From assembly GCF_034263275.1 (NCBI RefSeq), contig NZ_CP139559.1, positions 4,774,001-4,838,000 on the forward strand: a stretch of 64,000 nt of DNA, given 5' to 3'. Below, in pieces: positions 51,032-59,391 of the stretch. How positions within the stretch are numbered: position 1 is the first letter of the stretch; every line of letters starts with the position of its first letter. This DNA is from Mucilaginibacter sp. cycad4 (GTDB lineage: Bacteria; Bacteroidota; Bacteroidia; Sphingobacteriales; Sphingobacteriaceae). Below the pieces are notes generated by a model, which had not been told where the DNA came from, ran no database searches, and saw only the letters and a program-made list of their open reading frames with translations. A program made the position numbers and the translations under genes.

Positions 51032-51066
51032 TAACGCCTCCTTACACAAAATGTAAGAGGGCGTTA
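51032..51066 (+). terminator. Terminator after the phosphodiesterase gene
   Basis: TAACGCCTCCTTACA pairs with TGTAAGAGGGCGTTA (two mismatches) around CAAAA. The remaining gene-free stretch to 51430 contains a partial GTCATCCTAAACCTG repeat (about 51273) and no other signal I can name. Confidence 0.6.
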
Positions 51067-51430
51067 TTGCTTTGCATCTCCCGAAAAAAACATCTCAGTA
51101 AAATTCTCCCAACACAATCAGCTCAAAATACAAACTGCTTTGTATTGTAAACCCACCTGTGGCTCCGTAAACTTGTGATATAAAAACAATCCAAACCACA
51201 ATGAAAAAGCCACAATTATGTACCTCTGATGTAACGCCTGCAAACAGCAGTACGTTAAATTTTATTATGACTGTCATCCTAAACCTGTTGTTCAACAGGT
51301 TATTTTATCTGAAAAACAAAAAACTGTCCGTTGTTTTTTTGCAGGTAAATTACCTACATTAGATCGTTGCCGGATAGTATTGATCTGTTTACTACAATCA
51401 TTAATACCATTACCTAACCTGTTTACTAAT

Positions 51431-52300
51431 ATGATTTGCAAAACCAATATGCGGATACTTATTGGCTGTGTTGTTACTGCACTATGTTTAAGTGCACAAG
51501 CCGCTTTCAGTCAAAACCAGTTCGAAAAAGAGCTTACGCAAAAAATAGATGATTTCCTGGCGCCTGTACCTCAAACTACCCGGCAAACAACACAAGCGCA
51601 AAGTGAGCTTTACCCCAGCGATGCCCCCGGCGGCATTTTAATACCATCAGGTTTTGGTGGATACGGCACTTATCTTTTCGGCGGTCTTGGCGCCGCTTAT
51701 CCCGAAGTATATAGTGATAACAAAGCCGATCTGATTACATCGGCAGGCGTATGCGTTGGTAACCCTGCAAAAGCGGTAAACTTTGCTGCCAGTTTAAATA
51801 TGACCGATGTACACAAGTTCACTGACTTTTCAGGAAATTTTATTGTGAGCCGCAAATTATTTACGGGTACAAGTATCTCGGCCGGCGCATTGCAGGTATT
51901 TGCAAATAAAAGACAGTCAGATGCATCAGGCTCAACCTTTTATATGGCTGTAAGCCATGCTGTGCAAACTATTAAATCATTAACACCAGGCTGTTCAAGG
52001 CTTAGTTACACAATCGGTATTGGCAACGGCAGGTTTTATGAAAAAAGCCCGAAAGATATTGCTGCGGGCAGAGGGAAACATGGCACCGCTGTGTTTGGCA
52101 GCATATCCTATGAGCTTATCCAGCATGTAAATGTAAATGCCGAATGGACCGGCATGAACCTTGGTATTTCGGCAGGGATCAGGCCATTCCCTGCGCCTTT
52201 AAGTTTAGCGGTAGGGGTTGCAAACCTTACACGGTATACAAATAACAAGGCCAATATGGTATTCTCTATCGGTTACCCGCTCTCCCTAAACCGACGATAA
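51431..52300 (+). CDS. Secreted hypothetical protein
   Basis: 290 residues from the ATG at 51431 (51449 is also possible; the TTG at 51380 is unlikely). Signal MRILIGCVVTALCLSAQAAFSQ. The mature part has a Gly-rich GGILIPSGFGGYGTYLFGGLGAAYPEVYSDN stretch, then alternating beta-type sequence (FAASLNMTDVHKFTDFSGNFIVSRKLF) ending YPLSLNRR. It may form a small outer-membrane beta-barrel but I recognise no family. It is the first of three consecutive secreted proteins, the next starting 48 bases downstream. Confidence 0.6.
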   Translation: MICKTNMRILIGCVVTALCLSAQAAFSQNQFEKELTQKIDDFLAPVPQTTRQTTQAQSELYPSDAPGGILIPSGFGGYGTYLFGGLGAAYPEVYSDNKADLITSAGVCVGNPAKAVNFAASLNMTDVHKFTDFSGNFIVSRKLFTGTSISAGALQVFANKRQSDASGSTFYMAVSHAVQTIKSLTPGCSRLSYTIGIGNGRFYEKSPKDIAAGRGKHGTAVFGSISYELIQHVNVNAEWTGMNLGISAGIRPFPAPLSLAVGVANLTRYTNNKANMVFSIGYPLSLNRR

Positions 52301-52348
52301 CTCGTTCTCAGCAAAAGCATTAATTATTTCATTAAAACACATAAATCT

Positions 52349-52795
52349 ATGAAGAAGATAATCATAGCAGCATTAGTCGCGTCCGCAACTTTGGTCATAA
52401 GCAACCAACGGGCCTCTGCACAAGGCAGAAACAATCAATCGGATTGGAATGTACCGCCGCCAATTCCGCCAGTACCGCCGATACCACCAGTGCCACCTAT
52501 TCCTCCGGTACCACCGATACCACCAGTGCCGCCAATTCCACCGGTACCACCAATACCGCCGGTGCCGCCGATAACGCCGGTGCCGCCTATTCCACCAGTA
52601 CCACCGATACCGCCGGTGCCGCCTATTCCGCCGGTACCTCCAATACCACCGGTGCCGCCTATTCCACCAGTACCACCGATAGCACCGGTGCCGCCTATTC
52701 CGCCGGTACCACCGATACCACCAGTGCCGCCTATTCCGCCGGTACCTCCAATACCGCCGGTGCCGCCGATACCGGGTTTAAAACCGTTGCATTAA
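52349..52795 (+). CDS. Secreted proline-rich protein with PPIPPV hexapeptide repeats
   Basis: 148 residues. Signal peptide MKKIIIAALVASATLVISNQRASAQ, ten polar residues, then about 107 residues of tandem PPIPPV units (roughly 17-18 copies) with rare variants (PPITPV, PPIAPV) and a short tail GLKPLH. The repeat region should form a rigid polyproline-II rod in the periplasm or on the surface. Third positions vary between copies (CCA/CCG, GTA/GTG, ATA/ATT), so the protein sequence seems kept by selection. Two other secreted genes flank it in the same orientation. Confidence 0.75.
   Translation: MKKIIIAALVASATLVISNQRASAQGRNNQSDWNVPPPIPPVPPIPPVPPIPPVPPIPPVPPIPPVPPIPPVPPITPVPPIPPVPPIPPVPPIPPVPPIPPVPPIPPVPPIAPVPPIPPVPPIPPVPPIPPVPPIPPVPPIPGLKPLH
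52454..52778 (+). repeat. 18-bp tandem repeat coding for PPIPPV
   Basis: About 18 units of the form CCGCC(A/T)AT(A/T)CC(A/G)CC(A/G)GT(A/G), degenerate at third positions. The same array is open in the +1 frame, which explains a long but false overlapping frame. Confidence 0.8.
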
Positions 52796-52869
52796 TCAGG
52801 ATCAATCCATGGCAGTTAAATTTAACTGCCGTGGATTAAAAAACTTGTCCTCATTTAAACTAAAATTAC

Positions 52870-53706
52870 ATGAAACCACAAATATCAAAGCTTAAGACCA
52901 TTTTAGCCGTACTGCTTACGGGCATATCTGCTTTAAGCAACGCGCAAACGGCCCACCGCACATTTACCTTTAAAAAAGGCGATCAGTTTCAGCGCACTGC
53001 CTTTTTAAGTTCAAACACCGTACTGCAGCGCGGCGATCAACAATTTAACATCAACAGCTTTTCATCAACTACCAAAGTGTATGATGTTATTGACGCTACA
53101 GGCCAGGGCTTTAACCTTGCAGTTACCACTAAACATATTGCCGATACGGTTGATGCCATGGGCAAAAAATTGGAGTATAGTTCAGACAGGCCAGCTAATG
53201 ACAGCTCGGTAATAGCAAAGGCCTTAAACAACATTGCCGGTAAAGTGGCTTCGGTAAGCATCAATAAAAATGGAATCGTAACTGATGTTACCGATCCGGC
53301 GCTTCAATTTACAAATGATACACTGACAGCCTTTACCGGTTTGCAGCAGGAGCAAATTGCAAAAGGCACAACCCTTGGGTTGCTGGCCGATTTTGTAGTA
53401 ACCCAATCGCTTAAACCCGGCTATACCTGGGTCGATTCAACAACTGTGAACGGACAAAAAACTAAAAACACTTTTTGGGTAGATAAACTTACTGACAAAA
53501 CAATCACAGTTGTTTTTGAAAGCGCAATTACCGGCGGTTATACCAATAGCAATACCAACGGCGTATACGTAATTGATAACCAGACAGGCGTAATCCTGGA
53601 GCGGATGATGAAAAGCATCATCAGTGGCTATCAGCTGCATAACCGCGTAGTTTACGCCGCATCAAAACGCACAGCTTTTACCGAAAGCTGTTACAAGATA
53701 CATTAG
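52870..53706 (+). CDS. Secreted hypothetical protein, DUF6263-like
   Basis: 278 residues with signal peptide ending SNAQ (about residue 25). The pattern FKKGDQFQRTAFLSSNTVLQRGDQQFNINSFSSTTKVYDVIDATGQGFNLAVTTKHI, followed by KVASVSINKNGIVTDV, resembles DUF6263-type secreted proteins of Bacteroidota; that name is from memory. The C-terminal half TYTWVDSTTVNGQKTKNTFWVDKL continues in beta-rich style. It is third in the run of secreted genes and is convergent with an esterase gene across a terminator. Confidence 0.65.
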   Translation: MKPQISKLKTILAVLLTGISALSNAQTAHRTFTFKKGDQFQRTAFLSSNTVLQRGDQQFNINSFSSTTKVYDVIDATGQGFNLAVTTKHIADTVDAMGKKLEYSSDRPANDSSVIAKALNNIAGKVASVSINKNGIVTDVTDPALQFTNDTLTAFTGLQQEQIAKGTTLGLLADFVVTQSLKPGYTWVDSTTVNGQKTKNTFWVDKLTDKTITVVFESAITGGYTNSNTNGVYVIDNQTGVILERMMKSIISGYQLHNRVVYAASKRTAFTESCYKIH

Positions 53707-53746
53707 TCCCGAACGTAGGGGTACAATAAGGGCTATTGTTAAAAGA

Positions 53747-53787
53747 AGAGGCTATGCTGTTAAGTCATGCATATGCCTCTCTTTTTT
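53747..53787 (+). terminator. Terminator between convergent genes
   Basis: AGAGGC pairs with GCCTCT, with CATATG/CATGCATATG-type pairing inside the loop, followed by CTTTTTT. Confidence 0.6.
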
Positions 53788-53810
53788 ATAATTCTATTTT
53801 CTGCGTGTAC

Positions 53811-54692
53811 CTAATGAAGTTTCATCCTTTTAGCGGGTGCAGGGTGCAGGTAATTATTATCGCTCAGCCAGTCGGCCATACGCTGGGGCCAGGTGCTAAT
53901 GCTTTGCAGCTTTGAACGGTAACCCATATTAAAGCCGTGATCGCCCTGGGTGTAAATATGCACCTCAACCGGTATTTTTGCTTCGCGGTAACACTGCAAT
54001 AGTTTTACTACCGATGGCGAACAGCAGACATCATCATTCGCGGCTAACAAAAACACCGGCGGGGCATCATGGGATAATTTATCGGGAATATAAAGCGGGC
54101 CCGGATAAATCTGGATCAAAAACGAGGGGCGGGCATTTAACCTGTCGACCGGATCGGGAGCTCCCGGGTTCCCTTTACCCTCGCCATAAGCAACCATATC
54201 AACCACCTCGCCGCCTGCCGAAAAACCCATCATCCCTATGCGGTTTGTATCCAATCCATATTCGGCTGCTTTACTGCGTACCAGCCGCATGGCCCTATAG
54301 CCATCCTGCCTGGCATGTACATCAATTTTGTATGGCGACAGCGTATCCCTGCCCAAACGATATTTCAGCACAAAAACCGTAACGCCCAAAGTGTTAAGGT
54401 ATTTGGCAGGATCAACACCCTCGGCGGTGTATACCAGCAAGCGATGGCCGCCGCCGGGGCATATCACCACCGCGGCGCCACTGGCTTTACCCTTCGGCGG
54501 CAGGAAAACAGTAAGTGATGGGTTGTGAATATTTTTAACCCAATAATCCTTAGCTTGTTCGGGCTCGTTGCGGCGGTTTTCAAAGCCCGGCGTTCCGTTT
54601 GGCCAAAGCGGTATAACAGCATCCTGGGCTAAACCCGCAAAAGGCAGTACAAGGAACACCAGGAATAGGTAAGTGCTCAGTTTTGTTTGCAT
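53811..54692 (-). CDS. Secreted alpha/beta hydrolase, acetyl-xylan esterase-like, paralogue
   Basis: The protein is 293 residues from the ATG at 54692, which gives signal peptide MQTKLSTYLFLVFLVLPFAGLAQ. The layout repeats that of the gene at 12716-13630: CPGGGHRLLVYTAEG, nucleophile elbow GFSAGGE, an acid in LAANDDVCC and a His in TQGDHGFN. This is a periplasmic carbohydrate-esterase type. The two copies are far apart and diverged, so an old duplication. It is divergent from the thioredoxin gene. Confidence 0.85.
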   Translation of the reverse strand: MQTKLSTYLFLVFLVLPFAGLAQDAVIPLWPNGTPGFENRRNEPEQAKDYWVKNIHNPSLTVFLPPKGKASGAAVVICPGGGHRLLVYTAEGVDPAKYLNTLGVTVFVLKYRLGRDTLSPYKIDVHARQDGYRAMRLVRSKAAEYGLDTNRIGMMGFSAGGEVVDMVAYGEGKGNPGAPDPVDRLNARPSFLIQIYPGPLYIPDKLSHDAPPVFLLAANDDVCCSPSVVKLLQCYREAKIPVEVHIYTQGDHGFNMGYRSKLQSISTWPQRMADWLSDNNYLHPAPAKRMKLH

Positions 54693-54779
54693 AAAGTAAA
54701 TATAACTCATAGATGAGGGTTCATCATTAATACACTAAACCTTTAAACGAGTTAATGGTTAAATTTGAGTAGCGTTTAG

Positions 54780-54868
54780 TTCATGGATCATAGTTCATAG
54801 TAATGATTAATAGTAATTAACAGACTTCGGTAGCAACAACCTGAAAACTATGAACTATCATCCATGAA
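54780..54868. repeat. Word-iterated inverted repeat (TTCATGGATCATAG family)
   Basis: A 22-base left arm (54780-54801, core TTCATGGATCATAGTTC) pairs with 54847-54868 with one mismatch. Its words match those at 6965-7078. It lies between divergent genes, so it is not a simple terminator. Confidence 0.65.
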
Positions 54869-54892
54869 CCATGAACTTTAGCAAAAATACTT

Positions 54893-55189
54893 ATGGCAAA
54901 TTTCCAGGAAATAATAGCATCAGAAACACCGGTGCTGGTCGATTTTTCGGCCGAGTGGTGCGGGCCTTGCAAAATGATGCCGCCTATACTGCACGATGTT
55001 AAAACAGCGTTAGGTGATAGGGTAAAGATCATCAAAATAGATATCGACAAAAACCCTGCAGCAGCCAGTGCTTACCGCATACAAAGCGTACCTACGCTTA
55101 TGATTTTTCAAAAAGGGCAAAGCAAATGGCGCCAAAGCGGTGTGGTGCAGGCCAGGCAGCTGCAACAGGTGATGGAGCAGTTTTTGTAA
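54893..55189 (+). CDS. Thioredoxin
   Basis: A 98-residue cytosolic thioredoxin with VLVDFSAEWCGPCKMMPP (Cys23, Cys26), the IDIDKNPAAASAYRIQSVPTLMIF block with cis-Pro, and KGQSKWRQSGVVQARQLQQVM. It is a single-domain disulfide reductase that could serve the ribonucleotide reductase or MsrB elsewhere in the window; many genomes carry several. A hairpin-rich repeat follows. Confidence 0.9.
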   Translation: MANFQEIIASETPVLVDFSAEWCGPCKMMPPILHDVKTALGDRVKIIKIDIDKNPAAASAYRIQSVPTLMIFQKGQSKWRQSGVVQARQLQQVMEQFL

Positions 55190-55192
55190 ACT

Positions 55193-55295
55193 TCCCCCGG
55201 CCCTCTCCTTTGGAGAGGGAGTAAAAAATTTAGATGAGGCTGTTTAGCATTAATTATCAATTCAAAAGACCTCTCCCCTGGAGAGGATTTAGGTG
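55193..55295. repeat. CCTCTCC/GGAGAGG palindromic repeats
   Basis: Two related stems, CCCTCTCCTTTGGAGAGGG and CCTCTCCCCTGGAGAGG, frame an AT-rich middle. This is the same C/G-run repeat class as at 8588, between thioredoxin and the TetR-type gene. Confidence 0.55.
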
Positions 55296-55318
55296 AAGCA
55301 TATTAAATCCCAATCAAC

Positions 55319-55972
55319 ATGGCAACTATCGAAAGCATCCAGAACGCGTATATTGATTATGTGTTGACCGAAGGCGAGCAGCCTAAATCGGTTTATATCT
55401 TCGCTAAACAAAATGAAATGAGCGAGGCCGAATTTTACCAGTTCTATGGCTCATTTGAGGCGGTTGAACAGGGCATCTGGGCTGGTTTTGCAACCAAAAC
55501 ACTGGCCGAGATCCGCGCCCAGGAAGTTTGGGAAGGCTACACAGCGCGCGAAAAAGCTTTATCATTTTTTTACGGCTTTTTTGAGCTGCTGAAAAGCAGC
55601 CGCAGCTTTGCGGTTTACAGCATCAAAAAGCAACCTAAAGGTTTTACAACACCCAGGGTATTCAGCCCGCTGAAGGACATTTTTGAGGGCTTTGCAGATG
55701 AGATTTTGAAGGAAGGAATTGAAAGCACAGAACTAAGCGACCGTAAATACTTCTCCAAAAAATATAAAGATGCTTTATGGATCCAGTTCGTATTTGTGCT
55801 TAACTTCTGGATCAACGATAATTCGGCAGGCTTTGAAAAAACTGATGAGGCTATTGAAAAAGGCATTAATGTAACCTTTGATCTTTTCCAGCGTTCGCCT
55901 ATCGACAACCTTTTTGAGTACGGGAAGTTTTTGGTACAGAACGGCGGGATAAAAGATAAGATGGGATTTTAA
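55319..55972 (+). CDS. TetR-like regulator preceding an AarF kinase
   Basis: 217 residues. The N-terminal segment IQNAYIDYVLTEGEQPKSVYIFAKQNEMSEAEFYQFYGSFEAVEQGIW fits a TetR helix-turn-helix (about residues 25-55), followed by an all-helical ligand-binding region. Such TetR proteins sit directly before AarF/ABC1 genes in Bacteroidota, and here the gap is four bases, so it may control its partner or a linked lipid/quinone process. The C-terminal half differs from well-studied TetR proteins. Confidence 0.7.
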   Translation: MATIESIQNAYIDYVLTEGEQPKSVYIFAKQNEMSEAEFYQFYGSFEAVEQGIWAGFATKTLAEIRAQEVWEGYTAREKALSFFYGFFELLKSSRSFAVYSIKKQPKGFTTPRVFSPLKDIFEGFADEILKEGIESTELSDRKYFSKKYKDALWIQFVFVLNFWINDNSAGFEKTDEAIEKGINVTFDLFQRSPIDNLFEYGKFLVQNGGIKDKMGF

Positions 55973-55976
55973 GATT

Positions 55977-57335
55977 ATGACAGATAAAGATAAAATCTCC
56001 CCTTCCGGGGGAGATTTAGAGGGGGCTCCTGAACAAAATAGCATACCTACTACTAAAGTACAGCGGTCGGCCAAATTTGTAAAAACAGGCATTAAAATTG
56101 GCGGCAACTATATTAAGCATTACTCCAAAAAGCTATTCAACCCTGATCTGGATAAATCGGAGTTGAACGAGGATAATGCTGCTGATATTTATCAATCATT
56201 AAGTGAACTTAAAGGCAGCGCTCTCAAGGTAGCGCAAATGCTCAGCATGGATAAAAACCTGCTGCCGCAGGCTTATGTTGATAAATTCACCCAATCGCAA
56301 TACAATGCGCCGCCGCTTTCAGGGCCGCTTATTGTGCAAACATTCAGAAAGTATTTCGGTAAAAACCCGGATCAGATTTTTGACAAGTTCAATATCCGTT
56401 CAACCAATGCGGCATCAATAGGTCAGGTTCACCAGGCGGAATTAAACGGCAAAAAGCTTGCTGTTAAGATCCAGTACCCTGGTGTAGGCGATTCAATCTC
56501 GTCTGACCTGAAACTGGTAAAGCCTTTTGCCTTCAGGATGCTGGGCATGAGCGAAAAAGAGCTGGATGTATACATGAAAGAGGTTGAAGAGCGTCTGCTG
56601 GAAGAAACCGACTATGAGCTGGAAGTTCGCCGCTCTGTTGAGTTTTCCAATGCCTGTGCCAATCTTAATAATGTTATTTTCCCTAAATATTACCCGGAGC
56701 TAAGCAGCAAGCGTATCATTACGATGGACTGGCTGGAAGGCAAACACCTGAAAGAGTTTTTAGCCACCAATCCATCGCAGGAATTGCGCAATCAAATAGG
56801 CCAGGCCTTATGGGATTTCTACAACTTTCAGCAACATGAGCTCCGCGCTGTACATGCCGACCCGCATCCCGGCAATTTCATGATTACGCCAGAAGGCAAA
56901 CTGGGCGTTATTGATTTTGGCTGTATTAAGGAAATGCCCGAAGATTTTTATTATCCATTCTTCTCCCTTACTTCAACTAATTTACTGGATAATAAGGAAG
57001 AAACCATTAAGGCATTCCGTCAGCTGGATATGATCCACAAGGGTGATACCCCGTCGCAGATCGAATTTTATTATACCCAGTATAAAGAGATGATCAGCCT
57101 GTTCGCCCTGCCGTATATTACCGATATCTTTGATTTTAGCCAGACAGCGTTTTTTGATCAGTTGTATGGCTTTGGTGAGCGTATTTCTAAAATGCCGGAG
57201 TTTAAACAGGCCCGCGGCGTAAAGCACTTTATTTATGTAAACCGTACAAACTTTGGTTTATATAATATCTTGCACGAGCTGAAGGCCGAGGTTAAAACGG
57301 ATACTTTTAAGCCGCATGTGATGCTGGAATATTAA
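55977..57335 (+). CDS. AarF/UbiB (ABC1) family atypical kinase
   Basis: 452 residues. An A-rich loop and KxGQ-like region (LKGSALKVAQMLSMD), the P-loop/catalytic-Lys stretch NAASIGQVHQAELNGKKLAVKIQYPGV, the loop VHADPHPGNFMI and DFGCIKEMP are the ABC1 landmarks. These proteins support ubiquinone biosynthesis or lipid handling in other bacteria; here menaquinone or membrane lipids are the likely context. The N-terminal ISPSGGDLEGAP (residues 7-18) is encoded by a copy of a CCCC/GGGG palindromic repeat, an apparent repeat-derived extension. It is coupled to the TetR gene. Confidence 0.88.
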   Translation: MTDKDKISPSGGDLEGAPEQNSIPTTKVQRSAKFVKTGIKIGGNYIKHYSKKLFNPDLDKSELNEDNAADIYQSLSELKGSALKVAQMLSMDKNLLPQAYVDKFTQSQYNAPPLSGPLIVQTFRKYFGKNPDQIFDKFNIRSTNAASIGQVHQAELNGKKLAVKIQYPGVGDSISSDLKLVKPFAFRMLGMSEKELDVYMKEVEERLLEETDYELEVRRSVEFSNACANLNNVIFPKYYPELSSKRIITMDWLEGKHLKEFLATNPSQELRNQIGQALWDFYNFQQHELRAVHADPHPGNFMITPEGKLGVIDFGCIKEMPEDFYYPFFSLTSTNLLDNKEETIKAFRQLDMIHKGDTPSQIEFYYTQYKEMISLFALPYITDIFDFSQTAFFDQLYGFGERISKMPEFKQARGVKHFIYVNRTNFGLYNILHELKAEVKTDTFKPHVMLEY

Positions 57336-57415
57336 ACAGTTGGCAGTCCAAGGATCTTATCGATTATAATAGATTTTCTTATATTTAAGCAAAATAAAAG
57401 GAATGCCAAAGGTAA

Positions 57416-57892
57416 ATGTTAAATAAAATACTTAAATACAAACAGTTTTTAGATAATTATTCGGATTGCCCGTCCAGCGCATTTAAAGAAATTTCGGGAA
57501 ATTATAGCCGATGGGTTAGTTTAGATGGAAACGAAAATGATTTTAAACCAGTAAATTTAATCACGGAACCACCCCAAAGGTTATTAGACGACTCTGACAA
57601 GCTTTGCATGGGATATGGTCTTTCTTTTTTCGATACACCTGAAAACGCTTTAAATAGATATAGATTATTGTATAACAAACAAAAAAGAGATTCTTTAAAA
57701 GAAATTTTTAAAAATGATAAAGGCACTCAAATTGCTATTATCAAAATTGAGAATGATGGGTTAGGAGATGAACCTAATTCAACGAATGGTCATTTTACTT
57801 TTCACGAGTATACAGGAATTGACCTCGCAAATAAAATTGAAAGCAGAATAAATATTTTTGCAGAAGATGGCACAATTAACACAATATTATAG
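57416..57892 (+). CDS. Unknown protein, first gene of an AT-rich cassette
   Basis: 158 residues, no signal peptide. Recognisable blocks are RLLDDSDKLCMGYGLSFFDTPENALNRYRLL, KGTQIAIIKIENDGLGDEPNSTNGHFTFHEYTGIDLA. The GHFxxHEYxxxDL pattern recurs, as I recall, in unannotated Bacteroidota proteins next to immunity-like genes. It is much AT-richer than the neighbouring AarF gene. Its last 26 bases overlap the next gene. Confidence 0.6.
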   Translation: MLNKILKYKQFLDNYSDCPSSAFKEISGNYSRWVSLDGNENDFKPVNLITEPPQRLLDDSDKLCMGYGLSFFDTPENALNRYRLLYNKQKRDSLKEIFKNDKGTQIAIIKIENDGLGDEPNSTNGHFTFHEYTGIDLANKIESRINIFAEDGTINTIL

Positions 57893-58520
57893 TCATAGCA
57901 ACTTAAATAATTCCTTGATAAGAATTGGGGATCTTGTAAATTTAGATGGTCCAGTACTATCATTATTTGAAGATGTAAGAAACGGCTATTTATATTTATT
58001 CGACTGGGTCGACAGAATAGAACAATATAATAGATGGATCATTTTCCAAATAAGATCAAAGGACATTTTAGAGTTTATACAGAAACGCATAACCTATCTC
58101 CAATTGTTTCAAAATGCAGTTAGAGGTACATATTACTTTACCGATATAGCTAATAACAATATAAACAACTATAAGATCAACCATTTGGAAACTGTACCGG
58201 ATAAATACTATCCTAATAAAAATGATTATTTTGATAAAGCGGATTGCCCAAGTTTTGATAAGATAGTGCTATTCCTTCTGAACAAGAAGCAAGAAAATAT
58301 TTATTTATCTAACGCATCCGTTTTTTTAATAAATAGCCATCGAACCCGAACTCGAGTGGATAACAGAAAAAAAAGTAGAACTTTAATTGAAAAAACGTTG
58401 AATAGCGATTCTTTCAGACTTATATTTTTATCGGTTAATGATTCTCATAAAAGCAAATATGATGTGGCCGCAGTAACAAGTATAAAGAAATCTAAATTTA
58501 ATCTTAAAAAACATGCTTGA
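57867..58520 (+). CDS. Unknown protein, second gene of the cassette
   Basis: 217 residues from the ATG at 57867 (a TTG nine bases earlier is also in frame). The pattern NSLIRIGDLVNLDGPVLSLFEDVRNGYLYLFDWVDRIEQYNRWIIFQIRSKDILEFI recalls the DUF6575 family (glycine/aspartate-proline then YL-WVD then WII), a family I know only by name. The C-terminal third is basic (KSRTLIEKTLNSDSFRLIF, KFNLKKHA). It overlaps its upstream neighbour by 26 bases and its downstream neighbour by eight. Base composition is AT-rich. Confidence 0.6.
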   Translation: MAQLTQYYSHSNLNNSLIRIGDLVNLDGPVLSLFEDVRNGYLYLFDWVDRIEQYNRWIIFQIRSKDILEFIQKRITYLQLFQNAVRGTYYFTDIANNNINNYKINHLETVPDKYYPNKNDYFDKADCPSFDKIVLFLLNKKQENIYLSNASVFLINSHRTRTRVDNRKKSRTLIEKTLNSDSFRLIFLSVNDSHKSKYDVAAVTSIKKSKFNLKKHA

Positions 58521-58968
58521 ATTACTTAAATCATATTTCGAGCAACAGAACTGGAAGTACTCGTATGTAGATGACGAAACTAAATTAAATATTACTATTA
58601 ATGGTGAAAATGGAAGTTTTGAGTGCCATGCCGGTTATTTTAACGATGAGACACACGGTGGATTTATCTTCCTGTCGATAGTTGGAAGTGATTGCCCGGA
58701 CAACAAAAAGATTCAAATGGCTGAATTATTGACACGATTAAATTTTGATCAATATTTAGGTAATTTCGAGTTGGATTTTGAAACAGGGGAGATTAGATAT
58801 AAAACCAGTTTGGTATATAATAAGATTCAACCTGATTTGGAAATGGTTGACAACCTAATAAAGTTTAATATAATAGTTATGGACAATTCCCTTCCAGGGA
58901 TAATTGGATTAATTTACAATGATCTAGCTCCTTTAGAAGCTTATGAATTAGCTAATAAAGGTGTTTAA
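58513..58968 (+). CDS. YbjN-like fold protein, third gene of the cassette
   Basis: 151 residues with a YbjN/type III secretion chaperone-like layout: N-terminal helix LLKSYFEQQNWKYSYVDDETKLNITINGENGSFECH, then beta hairpins (GGFIFLSIVGSDCPDN) and helix NKKIQMAELLTRLNFDQYLGNFELDFETGEIRYKTSL, ending PLEAYELANKGV. Such proteins bind other proteins in several contexts. Start overlaps the previous gene by eight bases. It is the only cassette member with a fold I can suggest. Confidence 0.65.
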   Translation: MLELLKSYFEQQNWKYSYVDDETKLNITINGENGSFECHAGYFNDETHGGFIFLSIVGSDCPDNKKIQMAELLTRLNFDQYLGNFELDFETGEIRYKTSLVYNKIQPDLEMVDNLIKFNIIVMDNSLPGIIGLIYNDLAPLEAYELANKGV

Positions 58969-58998
58969 AGATTTTATAATATAACAATACTGACCTCC

Positions 58999-59313
58999 AT
59001 GCCAATACTACAAAACACATTCGTCCACCACGTACATTTTTGGTTAAAAAACAAAGCCGATAAAGATAAACTGATTGAAGGGCTTAACATCCTCCTCCCT
59101 ATTCCGTACATCCGCGATATACATATCGGCGTGCCAGCCGATACCAACCGCGATGTGATCGACCGTTCATATGATTTATCACTATTGATCTTATTTGATT
59201 CGCCCAAAGCCCAGGAGGCTTACCAGGTTGACCCTACCCACATCATCTTTGCCGAAGAATATGCCAAACCGCTATGCAGTAAAGTGGTGGTAGTTGACAG
59301 CGTAAATATATAG
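58999..59313 (+). CDS. Dabb (stress-responsive A/B barrel) family protein
   Basis: 104 residues with the Dabb pattern: FVHHVHFWLKNKADKDKLIEGLNILLPIPYIRDIHIGVPADTNRDVIDRSYDLSLLILFDSPKAQEAYQVDPTHIIFAEEYAKPLCSKVVVVDS. The dimeric barrel fold occurs in small proteins of unknown or varied catalysis. GC and codon use look native again after the AT-rich cassette. A terminator follows 26 bases downstream. Confidence 0.85.
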   Translation: MPILQNTFVHHVHFWLKNKADKDKLIEGLNILLPIPYIRDIHIGVPADTNRDVIDRSYDLSLLILFDSPKAQEAYQVDPTHIIFAEEYAKPLCSKVVVVDSVNI

Positions 59314-59338
59314 CGTTAACATTTTACAAACATATTAT

Positions 59339-59376
59339 AAGGCAGGCCCGGTTGTTTAAAACCGCCTGCCTTTTTT
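59339..59376 (+). terminator. Intrinsic terminator after the Dabb gene
   Basis: AAGGCAGGC pairs with GCCTGCCTT, with CGGTT/AACCG pairing inside, followed by TTTTTT. Confidence 0.85.
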
Positions 59377-59391
59377 GTTGTTTCACTAAGC

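Noticed and set aside
52444..52839. Overlapping 131-codon frame rich in Thr/Ala/Ser
   Set aside because: It is the +1 frame of the PPIPPV array, open only because the 18-bp repeat has no stop in that frame; no signal peptide or family pattern.
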